Shown: positions 1 to 8,503 of the stretch, piece by piece
Position numbering within the stretch: the stretch's first letter is position 1
Layout: each line of letters starts with the position of its first letter
Assembly (NCBI RefSeq): GCF_007556815.1
Contig: NZ_CP041743.1
Coordinates: forward strand, 1,922,001 to 1,986,000
Length of the DNA stretch: 64,000 nucleotides
Source of the DNA: Paraburkholderia megapolitana
Lineage (GTDB): Bacteria; Pseudomonadota; Gammaproteobacteria; Burkholderiales; Burkholderiaceae
Reading direction: 5' to 3'
Position numbers and translations under genes: made by a program
The notes under the pieces: model-generated
Database searches by the model: none
The model's input: only the letters and a program-made list of their open reading frames with translations
What the model was told of the DNA's origin: nothing

Positions 1-1
1 A

Positions 2-3000
2 AGCGGCATTGCCGAGGCGAAACTGCCGCTGGGCAGTACTCTCGCGCAGCGCATGCGCACGCAGGCGCGGGCGCTGGGCGTGAGCGCGGCGAGCCTGTGT
101 CATCTTGCGTGGGGCCGCGTGCTCGCGGCGGTGTCGGGACGCGACACGGTGGTGTTCGGCACGGTATTGCTCGGGCGCATGCAGGGCGGAGCGGGAGCAG
201 ACCGGGCGCCAGGGCTCTTCATCAATACCTTGCCCCTGCGCGTCAGCGTGGGGACGCAGGACGTGCAGGCGGCCGTGAAGGAAACGGGCGTCCGGCTTGC
301 GGCATTGCTCGAGCACGAGCATGCATCGCTCGCGCTCGCGCAACGTTGCAGCGGCGTAGCGGCGCCCGTGCCGTTGTTCAGTGCGCTGCTGAATTACAGG
401 CATAGCGATCGCGCAGCGGCGCATGCAGGGCAGGATCTGTGGCCGGGCATCGCGATGCTGGAAGCGTATGAGCGGACGAACTATCCGCTGGTGCTGTCGG
501 TAGACGATTTCGGTGAAGAGTTCGAACTGACGGTGCAGGCGGTCTCCGGGATCGACGCGCGGCGAGTGGGCGGCTATATGCGCACTGCTCTGGAGAGTCT
601 GCTCGATGCGCTGGAAACAGCACCGCACACGGCCGTGCATGCACTGACCGTCCTTCCCGCAGACGAACGACTGCTGGTGCTGGAGACCTTCAACACCGCG
701 GAGGCCGCATGGCACCAGGACCACACTGTTCACCAGTTGTTCGAGGCACAGGTCGCGCGCACGCCGGCAGCTGTTGCGGTGACGTTCGACGGGATATCGC
801 TGACCTACGGCGAGCTGAACGCACAGGCCAACCAGGTAGCGCATCGTCTGCGCGAGTTCGGTATCTCACCGGACGATCGCGTGGCGCTGTGCGCCGAGCG
901 CGGTATCGAGATGATGGTGGGTATCCTGGCAATCCTGAAGGCAGGTGGCGCGTATGTGCCGCTCGACCCCGCCTATCCGCGCGAGCGGCTCGCGTACGTA
1001 CTGACAGACAGCGCACCGGTGGCGGTGCTGGCACAAGCAGGTGTACGTGAAGTGCTTGGGGACATCCCGGTCCCGCTGATCGAACTCGACCCTTCCACAT
1101 TCGCCGCCGGACCGGACCACAACCCGGTCGTTCCGGGCCTGAGCCCGCACCATCTGGCCTACATCATCTACACGTCGGGCTCCACCGGCGAGCCGAAAGG
1201 CGTGATGATCGAACACCGTAATGTGCCGCGCCTTTTCGCGGCAACGGTGCAGCAGTTCGGATTCGGCGAGCACGACGTGTGGACACTGTTTCACTCGTTT
1301 GCGTTCGACTTCTCGGTATGGGAGATGTGGGGTGCACTCCTGCATGGAGGACGCCTCGTCGTGGTTCCCAAACAGGTGAGCCGTTCGCCGCACGACTTCT
1401 ACCGCCTGCTGCACGAGGAGGGCGTAACGATCCTCAACCAGACGCCGGGCGCGTTTCGTCAATTGATCGCCGCACAAGGCGAGAGCGATCGGCCGCATCG
1501 ACTGCGTCAGGTGATCTTCGGCGGCGAGGCGCTGGAGCCCGCGATGCTGCAGCCGTGGTATGCGCGTCGCCAGAACGCGAACACGCAACTGGTGAACATG
1601 TATGGGATCACCGAAACGACGGTACACGTGACCTATCGGGCGTTGAATGTGGAAGATGCACGGCACGCGGGCCGCAGTCCGATCGGCAAACAGTTATCCG
1701 ACTTGCGCCTGTACGTTCTGGATGAACGAGGTGAACCGGTACCGGTGGGCGTAGCGGGCGAGATCTACGTCGGTGGCGCCGGTGTGGCACGCGGCTACCT
1801 GAATCGCGCCGGCCTCACCGCAGAGCGGTTCATGCAGGACCCGTTCAGCGCGCCGCCGTCGGCGCGGATGTACCGGACTGGCGATCTGGGCCGATGGCTT
1901 GCGGACGGCAGCATCGAATACCTTGGGCGTAACGACGACCAGGTGAAGATTCGCGGTTTCCGTATTGAACTCGGCGAAATCGATGCGCAGTTGAGTCAGA
2001 TCGCCGGGGTGAAGGAAGCAGCGGTACTGGTGCGGGAGGACGCATCGGGCGACAAGCAGCTGGTGGGCTATGTGGTCAGTCACGAGGGGGTGACGCTGGC
2101 ACCGACGGAACTGCGCGAACGCTTGTCGGCGGTACTGGCCGATTACATGGTGCCGAGCGCATTCGTCAGCCTCGATGTCTTGCCGTTGACACCGAACGGC
2201 AAGCTGGACCGCCGTGCGTTGCCGGCACCGGACAAGTCCTCGATGACCACGCAGACCTACGAGGTACCGCATGGCGAGACGGAAACCGCGATCGCACGCA
2301 TCTGGCAGGAGCTGCTAGGTGTCGATCAGGTTGGTCGCCACGATAATTTCTTCGATCTGGGCGGTCACTCCTTGAAGGTGATGGTATTGCTGACCCGGCT
2401 GGGCAGCGTGTTCGACAGGAAAATCTCGCAGATCGATTTCTATCGACAACTGACGGTCGCGGGGCTCGCGACGTTGCTTGCGTGTGACGAAGATCGTACG
2501 AACGGGCTGGTGCCTGTGATTGCGCGCGGCGCGGCGCAGACGCGACTGACGGTTGTGTGTGTACCTTACGCCGGCGGCTCGGCCACCGTGTTCAAGCCAC
2601 TCGCCGATGCGCTGTGTTTGCGCGATCCGACACTTGCGGTGCGCGCGCTTGCACTGCCGGGCAACGAGCTTGGCACAGCGCCACAAGACTACGTGTCGGT
2701 CGAGCAGATGGCGCAGGCGTGTGCCGACGAGCTACTCGCTTCGGACCCTGGCGAGATCGCGGTATATGGCCACTGTGTGGGCAGCTTCCTTGCTCTTGAA
2801 CTGGTGCATGAGCTTGAACAGCGCGGGCAGAAAGTCGCTTTTTTTGCCGCTGCTGCCGCGTTTCCGCTACCGCGCCTTTTGCGCACGCTGCCGGCTCCTG
2901 CCCCCTGGCGTTTTACCAGCGACAGGAAACTGCATGCGCTGACGAAGCGCTGGGGCGGGGTGGCCGGCGAAGTCGATCCGGAAATCATCGCCTTCATGAT

Positions 3001-3265
3001 GGGTAATTTCCGCAGAGATACCCGGCTAGCTTTCGAGTACGAGCGACGCCGCACGCATTGGAAGATCGCTGCTCCGATACTTTGCATCGTCAGTCAGGAT
3101 GATCCCCTGACGCGAAGATATGCACGTCGGTTCAGGGGATGGTCGAGCCTGTCGGACAAGGTGGCCCTGGCGGTGTTGCCGGAAGGCCAGCACTACTTCG
3201 TCGGTACCCAGCCCGACCGGGTTGCGGATGAGATCTTCAAGTCAATAAAGGAGGGCGCCTGGTGA
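2..3265 (+). CDS. Non-ribosomal peptide synthetase, 3' part (C-A[Thr]-PCP-TE)
   Basis: This is the last module of a peptide assembly line; the reading frame is open to the left edge, so the gene is 5' truncated. Residues are counted from the Met codon at 53. The end of a condensation domain (LFINTLPLR) is followed by an adenylation domain at about 237-720 with all core motifs (TSGSTGEPKG, YGITETT, YRTGDLGRW, NGKLDRR). The substrate pocket reads D419 F420 W423 N462 I488 G490 M516 V524 H525 K717, the known threonine code. A carrier domain follows (LGGHSL, Ser773). From about 832 there is a thioesterase that looks like a type II enzyme (VPYAGGS near its start) but is fused in cis, and its nucleophile motif is GHCVG, with Cys908 in place of Ser. 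The end of the chain is inferred to be Thr; the product is unknown. A JmjC-type oxygenase follows on the same strand. Confidence 0.95.
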   Translation, partial: SGIAEAKLPLGSTLAQRMRTQARALGVSAASLCHLAWGRVLAAVSGRDTVVFGTVLLGRMQGGAGADRAPGLFINTLPLRVSVGTQDVQAAVKETGVRLAALLEHEHASLALAQRCSGVAAPVPLFSALLNYRHSDRAAAHAGQDLWPGIAMLEAYERTNYPLVLSVDDFGEEFELTVQAVSGIDARRVGGYMRTALESLLDALETAPHTAVHALTVLPADERLLVLETFNTAEAAWHQDHTVHQLFEAQVARTPAAVAVTFDGISLTYGELNAQANQVAHRLREFGISPDDRVALCAERGIEMMVGILAILKAGGAYVPLDPAYPRERLAYVLTDSAPVAVLAQAGVREVLGDIPVPLIELDPSTFAAGPDHNPVVPGLSPHHLAYIIYTSGSTGEPKGVMIEHRNVPRLFAATVQQFGFGEHDVWTLFHSFAFDFSVWEMWGALLHGGRLVVVPKQVSRSPHDFYRLLHEEGVTILNQTPGAFRQLIAAQGESDRPHRLRQVIFGGEALEPAMLQPWYARRQNANTQLVNMYGITETTVHVTYRALNVEDARHAGRSPIGKQLSDLRLYVLDERGEPVPVGVAGEIYVGGAGVARGYLNRAGLTAERFMQDPFSAPPSARMYRTGDLGRWLADGSIEYLGRNDDQVKIRGFRIELGEIDAQLSQIAGVKEAAVLVREDASGDKQLVGYVVSHEGVTLAPTELRERLSAVLADYMVPSAFVSLDVLPLTPNGKLDRRALPAPDKSSMTTQTYEVPHGETETAIARIWQELLGVDQVGRHDNFFDLGGHSLKVMVLLTRLGSVFDRKISQIDFYRQLTVAGLATLLACDEDRTNGLVPVIARGAAQTRLTVVCVPYAGGSATVFKPLADALCLRDPTLAVRALALPGNELGTAPQDYVSVEQMAQACADELLASDPGEIAVYGHCVGSFLALELVHELEQRGQKVAFFAAAAAFPLPRLLRTLPAPAPWRFTSDRKLHALTKRWGGVAGEVDPEIIAFMMGNFRRDTRLAFEYERRRTHWKIAAPILCIVSQDDPLTRRYARRFRGWSSLSDKVALAVLPEGQHYFVGTQPDRVADEIFKSIKEGAW

Positions 3266-3367
3266 AACGGGCGGCAGCGGCACATGCAGGCTATGGCGAT
3301 CGCGAATGTCGCATCGTTGTCGATGATGACGCGACCCAACCCAACAACTACCGGTAGGAGAGACACC

Positions 3368-4525
3368 ATGATTGCACGCGTTACCCGCAACGAATTTTCC
3401 GCTGAACTCTTCGAGCAGGGGCGACCGACCATCATTACGGATGCTTTGCAAGACTGGCAGATCGCGGAGCGCTGGGCACCCGAGCATATTGCCCGGATAG
3501 CGAAAGCGCGGCCCGTTACGATGAGCACCTCACACGACGGGCGGTATCTGTTCGATGCGTCTCACGACATCAACAGGTCGCATGTGTTCGAGAAGGCGGA
3601 GGTCGAATTCGGCGATGCAGCGCGGCGCATGCTCGACGAAAACGCGGGCGATCATATCTACGTGATGCAGCAGTCGATTCCGGACGTGCTGCCCGAGCTG
3701 CTCGACAACCTGGTCGTTCCGGAATGGATCGCATCGTCACGGCCGGCCATTAACTTGTGGTTCGGTCGACGCACGACTACCCAGCTGCACTTCGACTACT
3801 CGAACAATTTTTTTGCGCAGCTCTATGGCAGCAAGCAGTTCGTCATCTTCGATCCACACGAGAGCGAGCGTCTCCATCCGCATCACCATGACACGGCGAC
3901 CGCGCATCTATCGCACGTCGACGCGCTGCAACCCGACCTGGCCCGCTACCCGGATTTCGCCGATGCATCTCCGGTGCGCTTCACGATCAATGCGGGCGAG
4001 CTGCTGTTTCTGCCAGCATTCTGGTGGCATCAGGTGCAAGCAGCGGATGTCGCGGTGTCGGTGAACTTCTGGTGGCACCCGGACTTACGTCAGACACTGG
4101 GTGCGCCGAATGCGGTGCGGGCACTTCCCAACTTCTATGCTATGGATCGACTTGCGGGATTCAAGCCGATGTTTTTGCAGCCCGCGGGGCTGGATTTTTT
4201 GACGGGAGCGCAGCTGTTTCTGAGTCACGGCAGGATCTGGACCGCTGGCTTGCTCGCGCTGGCGGCATTCGACGAGGCAGCGCGAAATCGTGACGATCTT
4301 CGAGCAATCGATAGACCGCAGGGATGCCGTCTGAGTGCGCTGGCCGCCGATCTGCAGCCCGTTTGTGCGGCGCTGGCGGCTGACGCAAACCTGTCGTCCG
4401 CAGACCGGGCTGCGATCGATGGTGTGCCGATGCTTGCTGCGCAGGTCGCTGAGTTTTTTAGTGACGCCAAGATAGACCGCGTGAAGGTTGAAGCGCTGGT
4501 CGCGATGATGAAGTCGTCGGCGTAG
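3368..4525 (+). CDS. Cupin_8/JmjC-type Fe(II)/2-oxoglutarate oxygenase
   Basis: A 385-residue protein of the cupin-like JmjC family (FIH/JMJD relatives), which hydroxylate side chains using Fe(II) and 2-oxoglutarate. The iron triad is visible as H141-x-D143 (LHFDYSNNFF) and H221 (FLPAFWWHQV), and Lys156 in GSKQFVIFDP is placed to bind 2-oxoglutarate. The frame is open back to an ATG at 3284, but the ATG at 3368 is chosen because GGTAGGAGAG lies just upstream. It starts about 100 bases after the NRPS stop on the same strand, so it may tailor an amino acid or peptide made by that synthetase. That role is inferred from position only; a general protein hydroxylase is also possible. Confidence 0.85.
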   Translation: MIARVTRNEFSAELFEQGRPTIITDALQDWQIAERWAPEHIARIAKARPVTMSTSHDGRYLFDASHDINRSHVFEKAEVEFGDAARRMLDENAGDHIYVMQQSIPDVLPELLDNLVVPEWIASSRPAINLWFGRRTTTQLHFDYSNNFFAQLYGSKQFVIFDPHESERLHPHHHDTATAHLSHVDALQPDLARYPDFADASPVRFTINAGELLFLPAFWWHQVQAADVAVSVNFWWHPDLRQTLGAPNAVRALPNFYAMDRLAGFKPMFLQPAGLDFLTGAQLFLSHGRIWTAGLLALAAFDEAARNRDDLRAIDRPQGCRLSALAADLQPVCAALAADANLSSADRAAIDGVPMLAAQVAEFFSDAKIDRVKVEALVAMMKSSA

Positions 4526-4820
4526 CCCGGGAAGCGATGCCTGAGTGAGAGCAAGTGACCTTAGTGATACGTAATTCGAAGGGGCCTTTAAGGAATTCAA
4601 GGTAGATGTATCGGCGCCGGCGAACCTGCATCAGTTGCCTGGGTTTTACGGCGTGCAGTTGGGGGCGCAGCTCAACGCTACTACAGTTGCGCAATCGTAG
4701 GCCACGCAATTTACGCAGCCGGCTTTTCTGAGAATTTCGACGCCCAAGGACACGTTCTCTGAGAGCCTACATTGGCTCCCGTCGCTGCCTGGACGAAGCC
4801 GCAGACAGATTGCATCTATT
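4526..4820. other. Non-coding stretch with a possible gene remnant
   Basis: No convincing gene. On the + strand an open frame without a start codon runs from 4575 to the TAG at 4698-4700 and has codon use like its neighbours. It could be the tail of a decayed gene but matches no family I recognise. No terminator hairpin with a T run was seen after the oxygenase gene. Confidence 0.3.
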
Positions 4821-4856
4821 CATGGACGAGAGAAATCCGGTTTAACCGGCTAGTCG
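4821..4856 (+). promoter_or_regulatory. Probable LysR operator upstream of doxX
   Basis: A 36-bp element beginning CATGGACGAG and ending CTAGTCG matches the element at 7133-7168 at about 29 of 36 positions without gaps. Its core CCGGTTTAACCGG (4837-4849) is a perfect palindrome. The other copy sits 15 bp before the LysR gene start, so this is most likely a binding site of that regulator and would place doxX-pirin in its regulon. Confidence 0.65.
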
Positions 4857-4932
4857 CGGGTTACCGCGCTACGTAGCATGACGCTCATCGGAAAGATGAA
4901 TCCGTCGTGTCAATCAACTCAAGGAAGTCCTG

Positions 4933-5319
4933 ATGGCTCTGTCTAAAACCACCAACAATCGAATCGTGTGGGCGGTACGCCTGCTTCTCGCGCTCGCATT
5001 CGGTGCGGCCGGAACGGCGAAGCTGGCCGGCGTGCCGCTCATGATCCAGATTTTCGAACACATCGGTTTCGGTCAATGGTTCCGGTATGTCACGGGTCTT
5101 GTCGAAGTCACCGGTGCCGTACTGCTGCTCATTCCTCGAACCGGCTTTTTGGGCGGACTGCTGCTTGCCGCGACGATGGTGTGCGCTCTCGCGACGCATC
5201 TGTTGATTATCGGCGGCAATCCGGGTCCGGCTGCACTCCTCGCACTGCTCAGCGCCTTCGTCGCTCATAGCCTGCGCTCCCCGTACGGCGAACTTGCGCG
5301 CGCAGGAGAGAGAACATGA
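4933..5319 (+). CDS. DoxX family membrane protein
   Basis: A small inner-membrane protein of 128 residues with about four hydrophobic segments (roughly 9-32, 50-68, 71-92 and 97-116) and the DoxX-type pattern RLLLALAFGAAGTAKLAG near the N-terminus. DoxX proteins accompany redox and thiol-stress enzymes; their biochemical role is poorly defined. AAGGAAG precedes the ATG. The stop overlaps the start of the pirin gene (ATGA at 5316-5319), so the two are translationally coupled. A putative LysR operator lies about 80 bp upstream. Confidence 0.9.
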   Translation: MALSKTTNNRIVWAVRLLLALAFGAAGTAKLAGVPLMIQIFEHIGFGQWFRYVTGLVEVTGAVLLLIPRTGFLGGLLLAATMVCALATHLLIIGGNPGPAALLALLSAFVAHSLRSPYGELARAGERT

Positions 5320-6161
5320 GTACGCTCGAAAAAGTACCGACTTCGGTTCGCTCGGTAGTTCATCGCACTCAGGGCCAGTGGCACGGTCCGGTTACCCGTT
5401 TGATGAGTCCATCGGATCTCGGTCAGTTTCTGCGACCTTTTGTCTTTCTGGATTACTTCGACACGCAGGGGCCGGTGAAGAGCGATAGCTTCAACATGCA
5501 CCCGCATTCGGGTATCGCGACCATCACCTGGGTCCAGGAGGGCAGTATCAACTACGTGGACACGTCGGGCGAGATCGGAGTGCTTCCGCAAGGAGGCATG
5601 GAATGGATGCAGGCGGGCGGCGGAGCGTGGCACGGCGGCAATATCGGCGAGACCGGACGGGTTCGCGGCTTCCAGCTGTGGGTTGCGTTACCGCCTGATC
5701 GTGAGCTGGCAGAAGCGGAAAGCATCTACCTGTCTCCGGATGCAATCGACCATCATGGTCCGGCCGCCGTGCTCCTTGGGCACTACGGCGCAGCAAGCAG
5801 CCCGATCCGTACAGCTTCTCCTATGACCTACATGGCGGTGAAATTAAGCGCGGGGGAACGGTGGCAATTTCAACCGCCCGATGGGCAAACCGTCGCATGG
5901 GCAGCCGTCGGCAAGGGGCGGCTTTCCGCGCCCGAGTCGTTGGATTCCGGGGTGCTCGCCGTCTTCGACGAGTCGACTGAAGCCATTGACTTCCATGCTG
6001 AAGTCGACACCGAATTTGTGCTGGGTTCCGCGGTTAAGCACCCGCACGATCTGGTGCTCGGCTATTACTCCGTACACACGAGTGCCGAGGCATTGCGCGA
6101 AGGCGAGGGGCGCATACAACGCATCGGCAAGCATCTGCGCGAGGCGGGGCGTCTCGCGTGA
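5316..6161 (+). CDS. Pirin family protein
   Basis: A 281-residue bicupin of the pirin family. Pirins are metal-containing proteins; several bacterial ones have quercetin 2,3-dioxygenase activity or act as redox-sensitive modulators. The metal ligands of the N-terminal cupin are visible as H62-x-H64 (MHPHSG) and H106. The family's fourth ligand, a Glu two residues after the third His, is replaced by Gly (AWHGG). The start overlaps the doxX stop by four bases. The coding end lies 21 bases from the stop of the convergent LysR gene. The altered site may change or abolish quercetinase-type activity. Confidence 0.92.
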   Translation: MSTLEKVPTSVRSVVHRTQGQWHGPVTRLMSPSDLGQFLRPFVFLDYFDTQGPVKSDSFNMHPHSGIATITWVQEGSINYVDTSGEIGVLPQGGMEWMQAGGGAWHGGNIGETGRVRGFQLWVALPPDRELAEAESIYLSPDAIDHHGPAAVLLGHYGAASSPIRTASPMTYMAVKLSAGERWQFQPPDGQTVAWAAVGKGRLSAPESLDSGVLAVFDESTEAIDFHAEVDTEFVLGSAVKHPHDLVLGYYSVHTSAEALREGEGRIQRIGKHLREAGRLA

Positions 6162-6182
6162 AGTGGGCGGCAGGGGGAATGC

Positions 6183-7118
6183 TTAATGCTGTTCGCTGCC
6201 TTGCCCGGCAACGGGAAGAGGCGGAATCATCCCTTGATCGAGCATTTTCTTTATGACGAAGTCGATGAAAGTACTCACGGCCCGGGGCAACTGTCGCCGG
6301 CTAAGGTAGACGGCATAGAAACCGACGCGCAGATCGAACTCGGGCAGCACCCTTTGCAATCGACCCGAGTCGATCTGCGCGATGGCCATCGCTGTCGGCA
6401 CCAGAGCAATACCGAGTCCGGCGAGAGCGGCATTGATATGGGCCTGCGCGTTATTCGCATGGAATCTTCCGGTCACCGAAATCTCGACCTCACCTTCGGG
6501 ACCCTCGAGTTGCCAGGTTACGAAACCGGACGGACCTGTCGGCCACGTAATGCAATCGTGCTTCGACAACGCAGCAGGTGAATCGGGTATGCCGCGCGCG
6601 TCGATATAGGCCGGACTTGCTACGAGCGTGTAATGGCCCCACCCCATCTGACGTGCGACCACATGTGGCTCGATCTCCTTGCCGGCCCTGAATGCGATAT
6701 CGATGCCTTCGCCAAGCAGATCTGCCCGCATGTCGCTCAAAACGAATTCAAGCTGAACCTTGGGATAGGTTGCGAGGAATTCGGCTACAAAGGCAACTGA
6801 AAACCAGTTGAGAAAATCAGCCACTGCGGCGACACGAACCTTTCCTCGGGGCACCTCGCTGCCTTCGGCAAGGTCAAGGGCCGATTGCGTCAACGCCTCG
6901 ATCTGATCGACACACCTCGTAAAGAAAGTCTGGCCGGCGTCGGTCAGCGTGAGTCGACGCGTTGAGCGCTGCAATAGACGTATGCCGAGGTCGCGTTCGA
7001 GTTCCTGCACGCGCCGGCTTGCCGTGTTTGCCGGTATGCCCACGCGACGTGCTGCTTCAGCAAAGCTTCCGGCACGCACCACCTGGACGAACAACGCGAT
7101 GTCGTTCAGATCCACCAT
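6183..7118 (-). CDS. LysR family transcriptional regulator
   Basis: A 311-residue LTTR. The N-terminal winged helix-turn-helix is clear (FAEAARRVGIPANTASRRVQ, about residues 19-38), followed by the linker and an effector domain. It is transcribed divergently from the azoreductase gene, and a 36-bp element shared with the doxX promoter lies 15 bp upstream of its start codon. The likely regulon is itself, azoR and doxX-pirin, suggesting response to quinones or other electrophiles. The effector cannot be read from the sequence. Confidence 0.93.
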   Translation of the reverse strand: MVDLNDIALFVQVVRAGSFAEAARRVGIPANTASRRVQELERDLGIRLLQRSTRRLTLTDAGQTFFTRCVDQIEALTQSALDLAEGSEVPRGKVRVAAVADFLNWFSVAFVAEFLATYPKVQLEFVLSDMRADLLGEGIDIAFRAGKEIEPHVVARQMGWGHYTLVASPAYIDARGIPDSPAALSKHDCITWPTGPSGFVTWQLEGPEGEVEISVTGRFHANNAQAHINAALAGLGIALVPTAMAIAQIDSGRLQRVLPEFDLRVGFYAVYLSRRQLPRAVSTFIDFVIKKMLDQGMIPPLPVAGQGSEQH

Positions 7119-7132
7119 GAATTACCTCCAGT

Positions 7133-7168
7133 CATGGACGAGTGCAATCCGTTTCTACGGTCTAGTCG
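7133..7168 (+). promoter_or_regulatory. Probable LysR operator between lysR and azoreductase
   Basis: Second copy of the 36-bp element found at 4821-4856. Shared blocks are CATGGACGAG, AATCCG, a TTT core and CTAGTCG. It lies 15 bp upstream of the LysR start and 125 bp upstream of the azoreductase ATG, the classic position of an LTTR site controlling a divergent pair. Confidence 0.65.
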
Positions 7169-7292
7169 ATAACGGCTGTCGCACATAGGATTCATGCGTG
7201 CCAGCGCTTCTGCCACATCAATCGAATTATCCGCGTGGCTATTCGAAGCGGCTAATTTCATTCCGCACTTAACTCTTCTAGATTTATCAATC

Positions 7293-7907
7293 ATGGCGAC
7301 TATTCTTCATATCAGCAGCAGCGTTCGCAGCACAGGCTCTACGTCCCGGCAGTTGGCGGCCGAATTTCTAAGCCAGCGGAAAGCTTCACATCCTGGCGAC
7401 ATCGTTATCGAGCGCGACCTGGCGGTCGTTCCCGTTCCGCATCTGACCGAACAGATGATGGGGGCATTCTTTACGCCACTGGAGCAACGTTCGCTGGAGC
7501 AAGCTGAGACCGTGCAGTTGTCCGATGCACTGGTTGCCGAACTGCTTGGCGCCGACATCATTGTGTTGGGCGTACCCATGTACAACTTCTCGATCAGTTC
7601 CACACTGAAGGCCTGGATCGACCATGTCATCCGGGTTGGCGTGACATTCAGTTATTCCGACGCAGGCCCTGCAGGCAAGGTTACAGGGAAGAAAGTGTAT
7701 CTGTTTATCGCCCGCGGCGGGGTATATAGCGAAGGGCCGGCGCAGTCCATGGATTTCCAGGAAGCCTACCTCCGTGCCGCACTCGGATTTATCGGCTTGA
7801 CGGACGTCACCGTCATTCGCGCCGAAGGCTTGGCCATGGGCGAGTCAGCGGTTGAGGCTGCGTTGAGCGGAAGCCGTCGGTTGATCGGGGAGTTCGCGGC
7901 GGCGTAA
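7293..7907 (+). CDS. azoR: FMN-dependent NADH:quinone/azo reductase (AzoR type)
   Basis: A 204-residue flavodoxin-fold enzyme that reduces quinones and azo bonds by two-electron transfer from NADH through FMN. Recognisable pieces are the N-terminal SSVRSTGSTSR phosphate loop, the PMYNFSISSTLKAWIDH FMN segment and ARGGVYSEGP. The frame extends upstream to 7194, but the ATG at 7293 gives the standard family N-terminus (MATILHISSS). A paralogue lies at 31909 in this window. It is probably controlled by the divergent LysR protein. Confidence 0.93.
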   Translation: MATILHISSSVRSTGSTSRQLAAEFLSQRKASHPGDIVIERDLAVVPVPHLTEQMMGAFFTPLEQRSLEQAETVQLSDALVAELLGADIIVLGVPMYNFSISSTLKAWIDHVIRVGVTFSYSDAGPAGKVTGKKVYLFIARGGVYSEGPAQSMDFQEAYLRAALGFIGLTDVTVIRAEGLAMGESAVEAALSGSRRLIGEFAAA

Positions 7908-8160
7908 CGGTACTTTCGCTTTAGCGTCATCGGTGGTTGACCTGAGGTGCGCCGCTTGATGGCGGCGCATGTTCGCTGCGTCTGGACCAGATCGAAGTCG
8001 TCGCGCGTTCGCTAATCAAGCTAACGATATATAGGTTAACTGAACGTCTCGATGTGGCAATCGTCCGGCCGTTCGAGCAATTAGCATCCAGCATCCTCCT
8101 GGACATTCCCGATGTCAGTCTCCCCAGAGTCGCGGCGCATGTCACGCTACCGCTCAATGC
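7908..8160. other. Gap with a start-less open frame
   Basis: No confident gene. A + strand frame is open from 7946 to the TGA at 8216-8218 and reads like coding sequence (for example RLTERLDVAIVRPFEQLASS) but has no good start codon. It may be a decayed gene that overlaps the beginning of the following small gene in another frame. Confidence 0.3.
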
Positions 8161-8502
8161 GTGCGACTGTCGTTTCCATGTCTTAGTGCCGGTGCGAACA
8201 GTTCAGTCAGGTGGGTGAACTGTACCCAGCCAAACCTCATTGAGGTGGAAGCAGAAGAGCTCGCCGCCGATAACGCCAGATATGGTGACCAGACGCAGCA
8301 ATATTCAATCGAGCAACTGGTCGCAGTGATGGCGTTATGGACGCTCGCCAGGAAGGACTGTCTTTACAGACTCGAAACGAGTTACCTGTTGCAGGACATC
8401 TTCTTCCAGGCAGTGAGAGAAACGTTACCCGAGGTCGCGAAAGAACTGGAAGCGTGGTTCGCTGAAGGTATTGAATGGGTGCCGACGATCGATGCGGAGT
8501 AA
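8161..8502 (+). CDS. Hypothetical protein
   Basis: A 113-residue protein not recognised as any family. From about residue 25 onward it is acidic and helix-rich (VEAEELAADN, LLQDIFFQAV, PEVAKELEAW) with normal coding periodicity, while the first 24 residues look less natural, so the start may be further in. It ends 2 bases from the stop of the convergent TetR gene. The lower GC of this stretch hints at acquired or decaying DNA. Function unknown. Confidence 0.5.
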   Translation: MRLSFPCLSAGANSSVRWVNCTQPNLIEVEAEELAADNARYGDQTQQYSIEQLVAVMALWTLARKDCLYRLETSYLLQDIFFQAVRETLPEVAKELEAWFAEGIEWVPTIDAE

Positions 8503-8503
8503 G

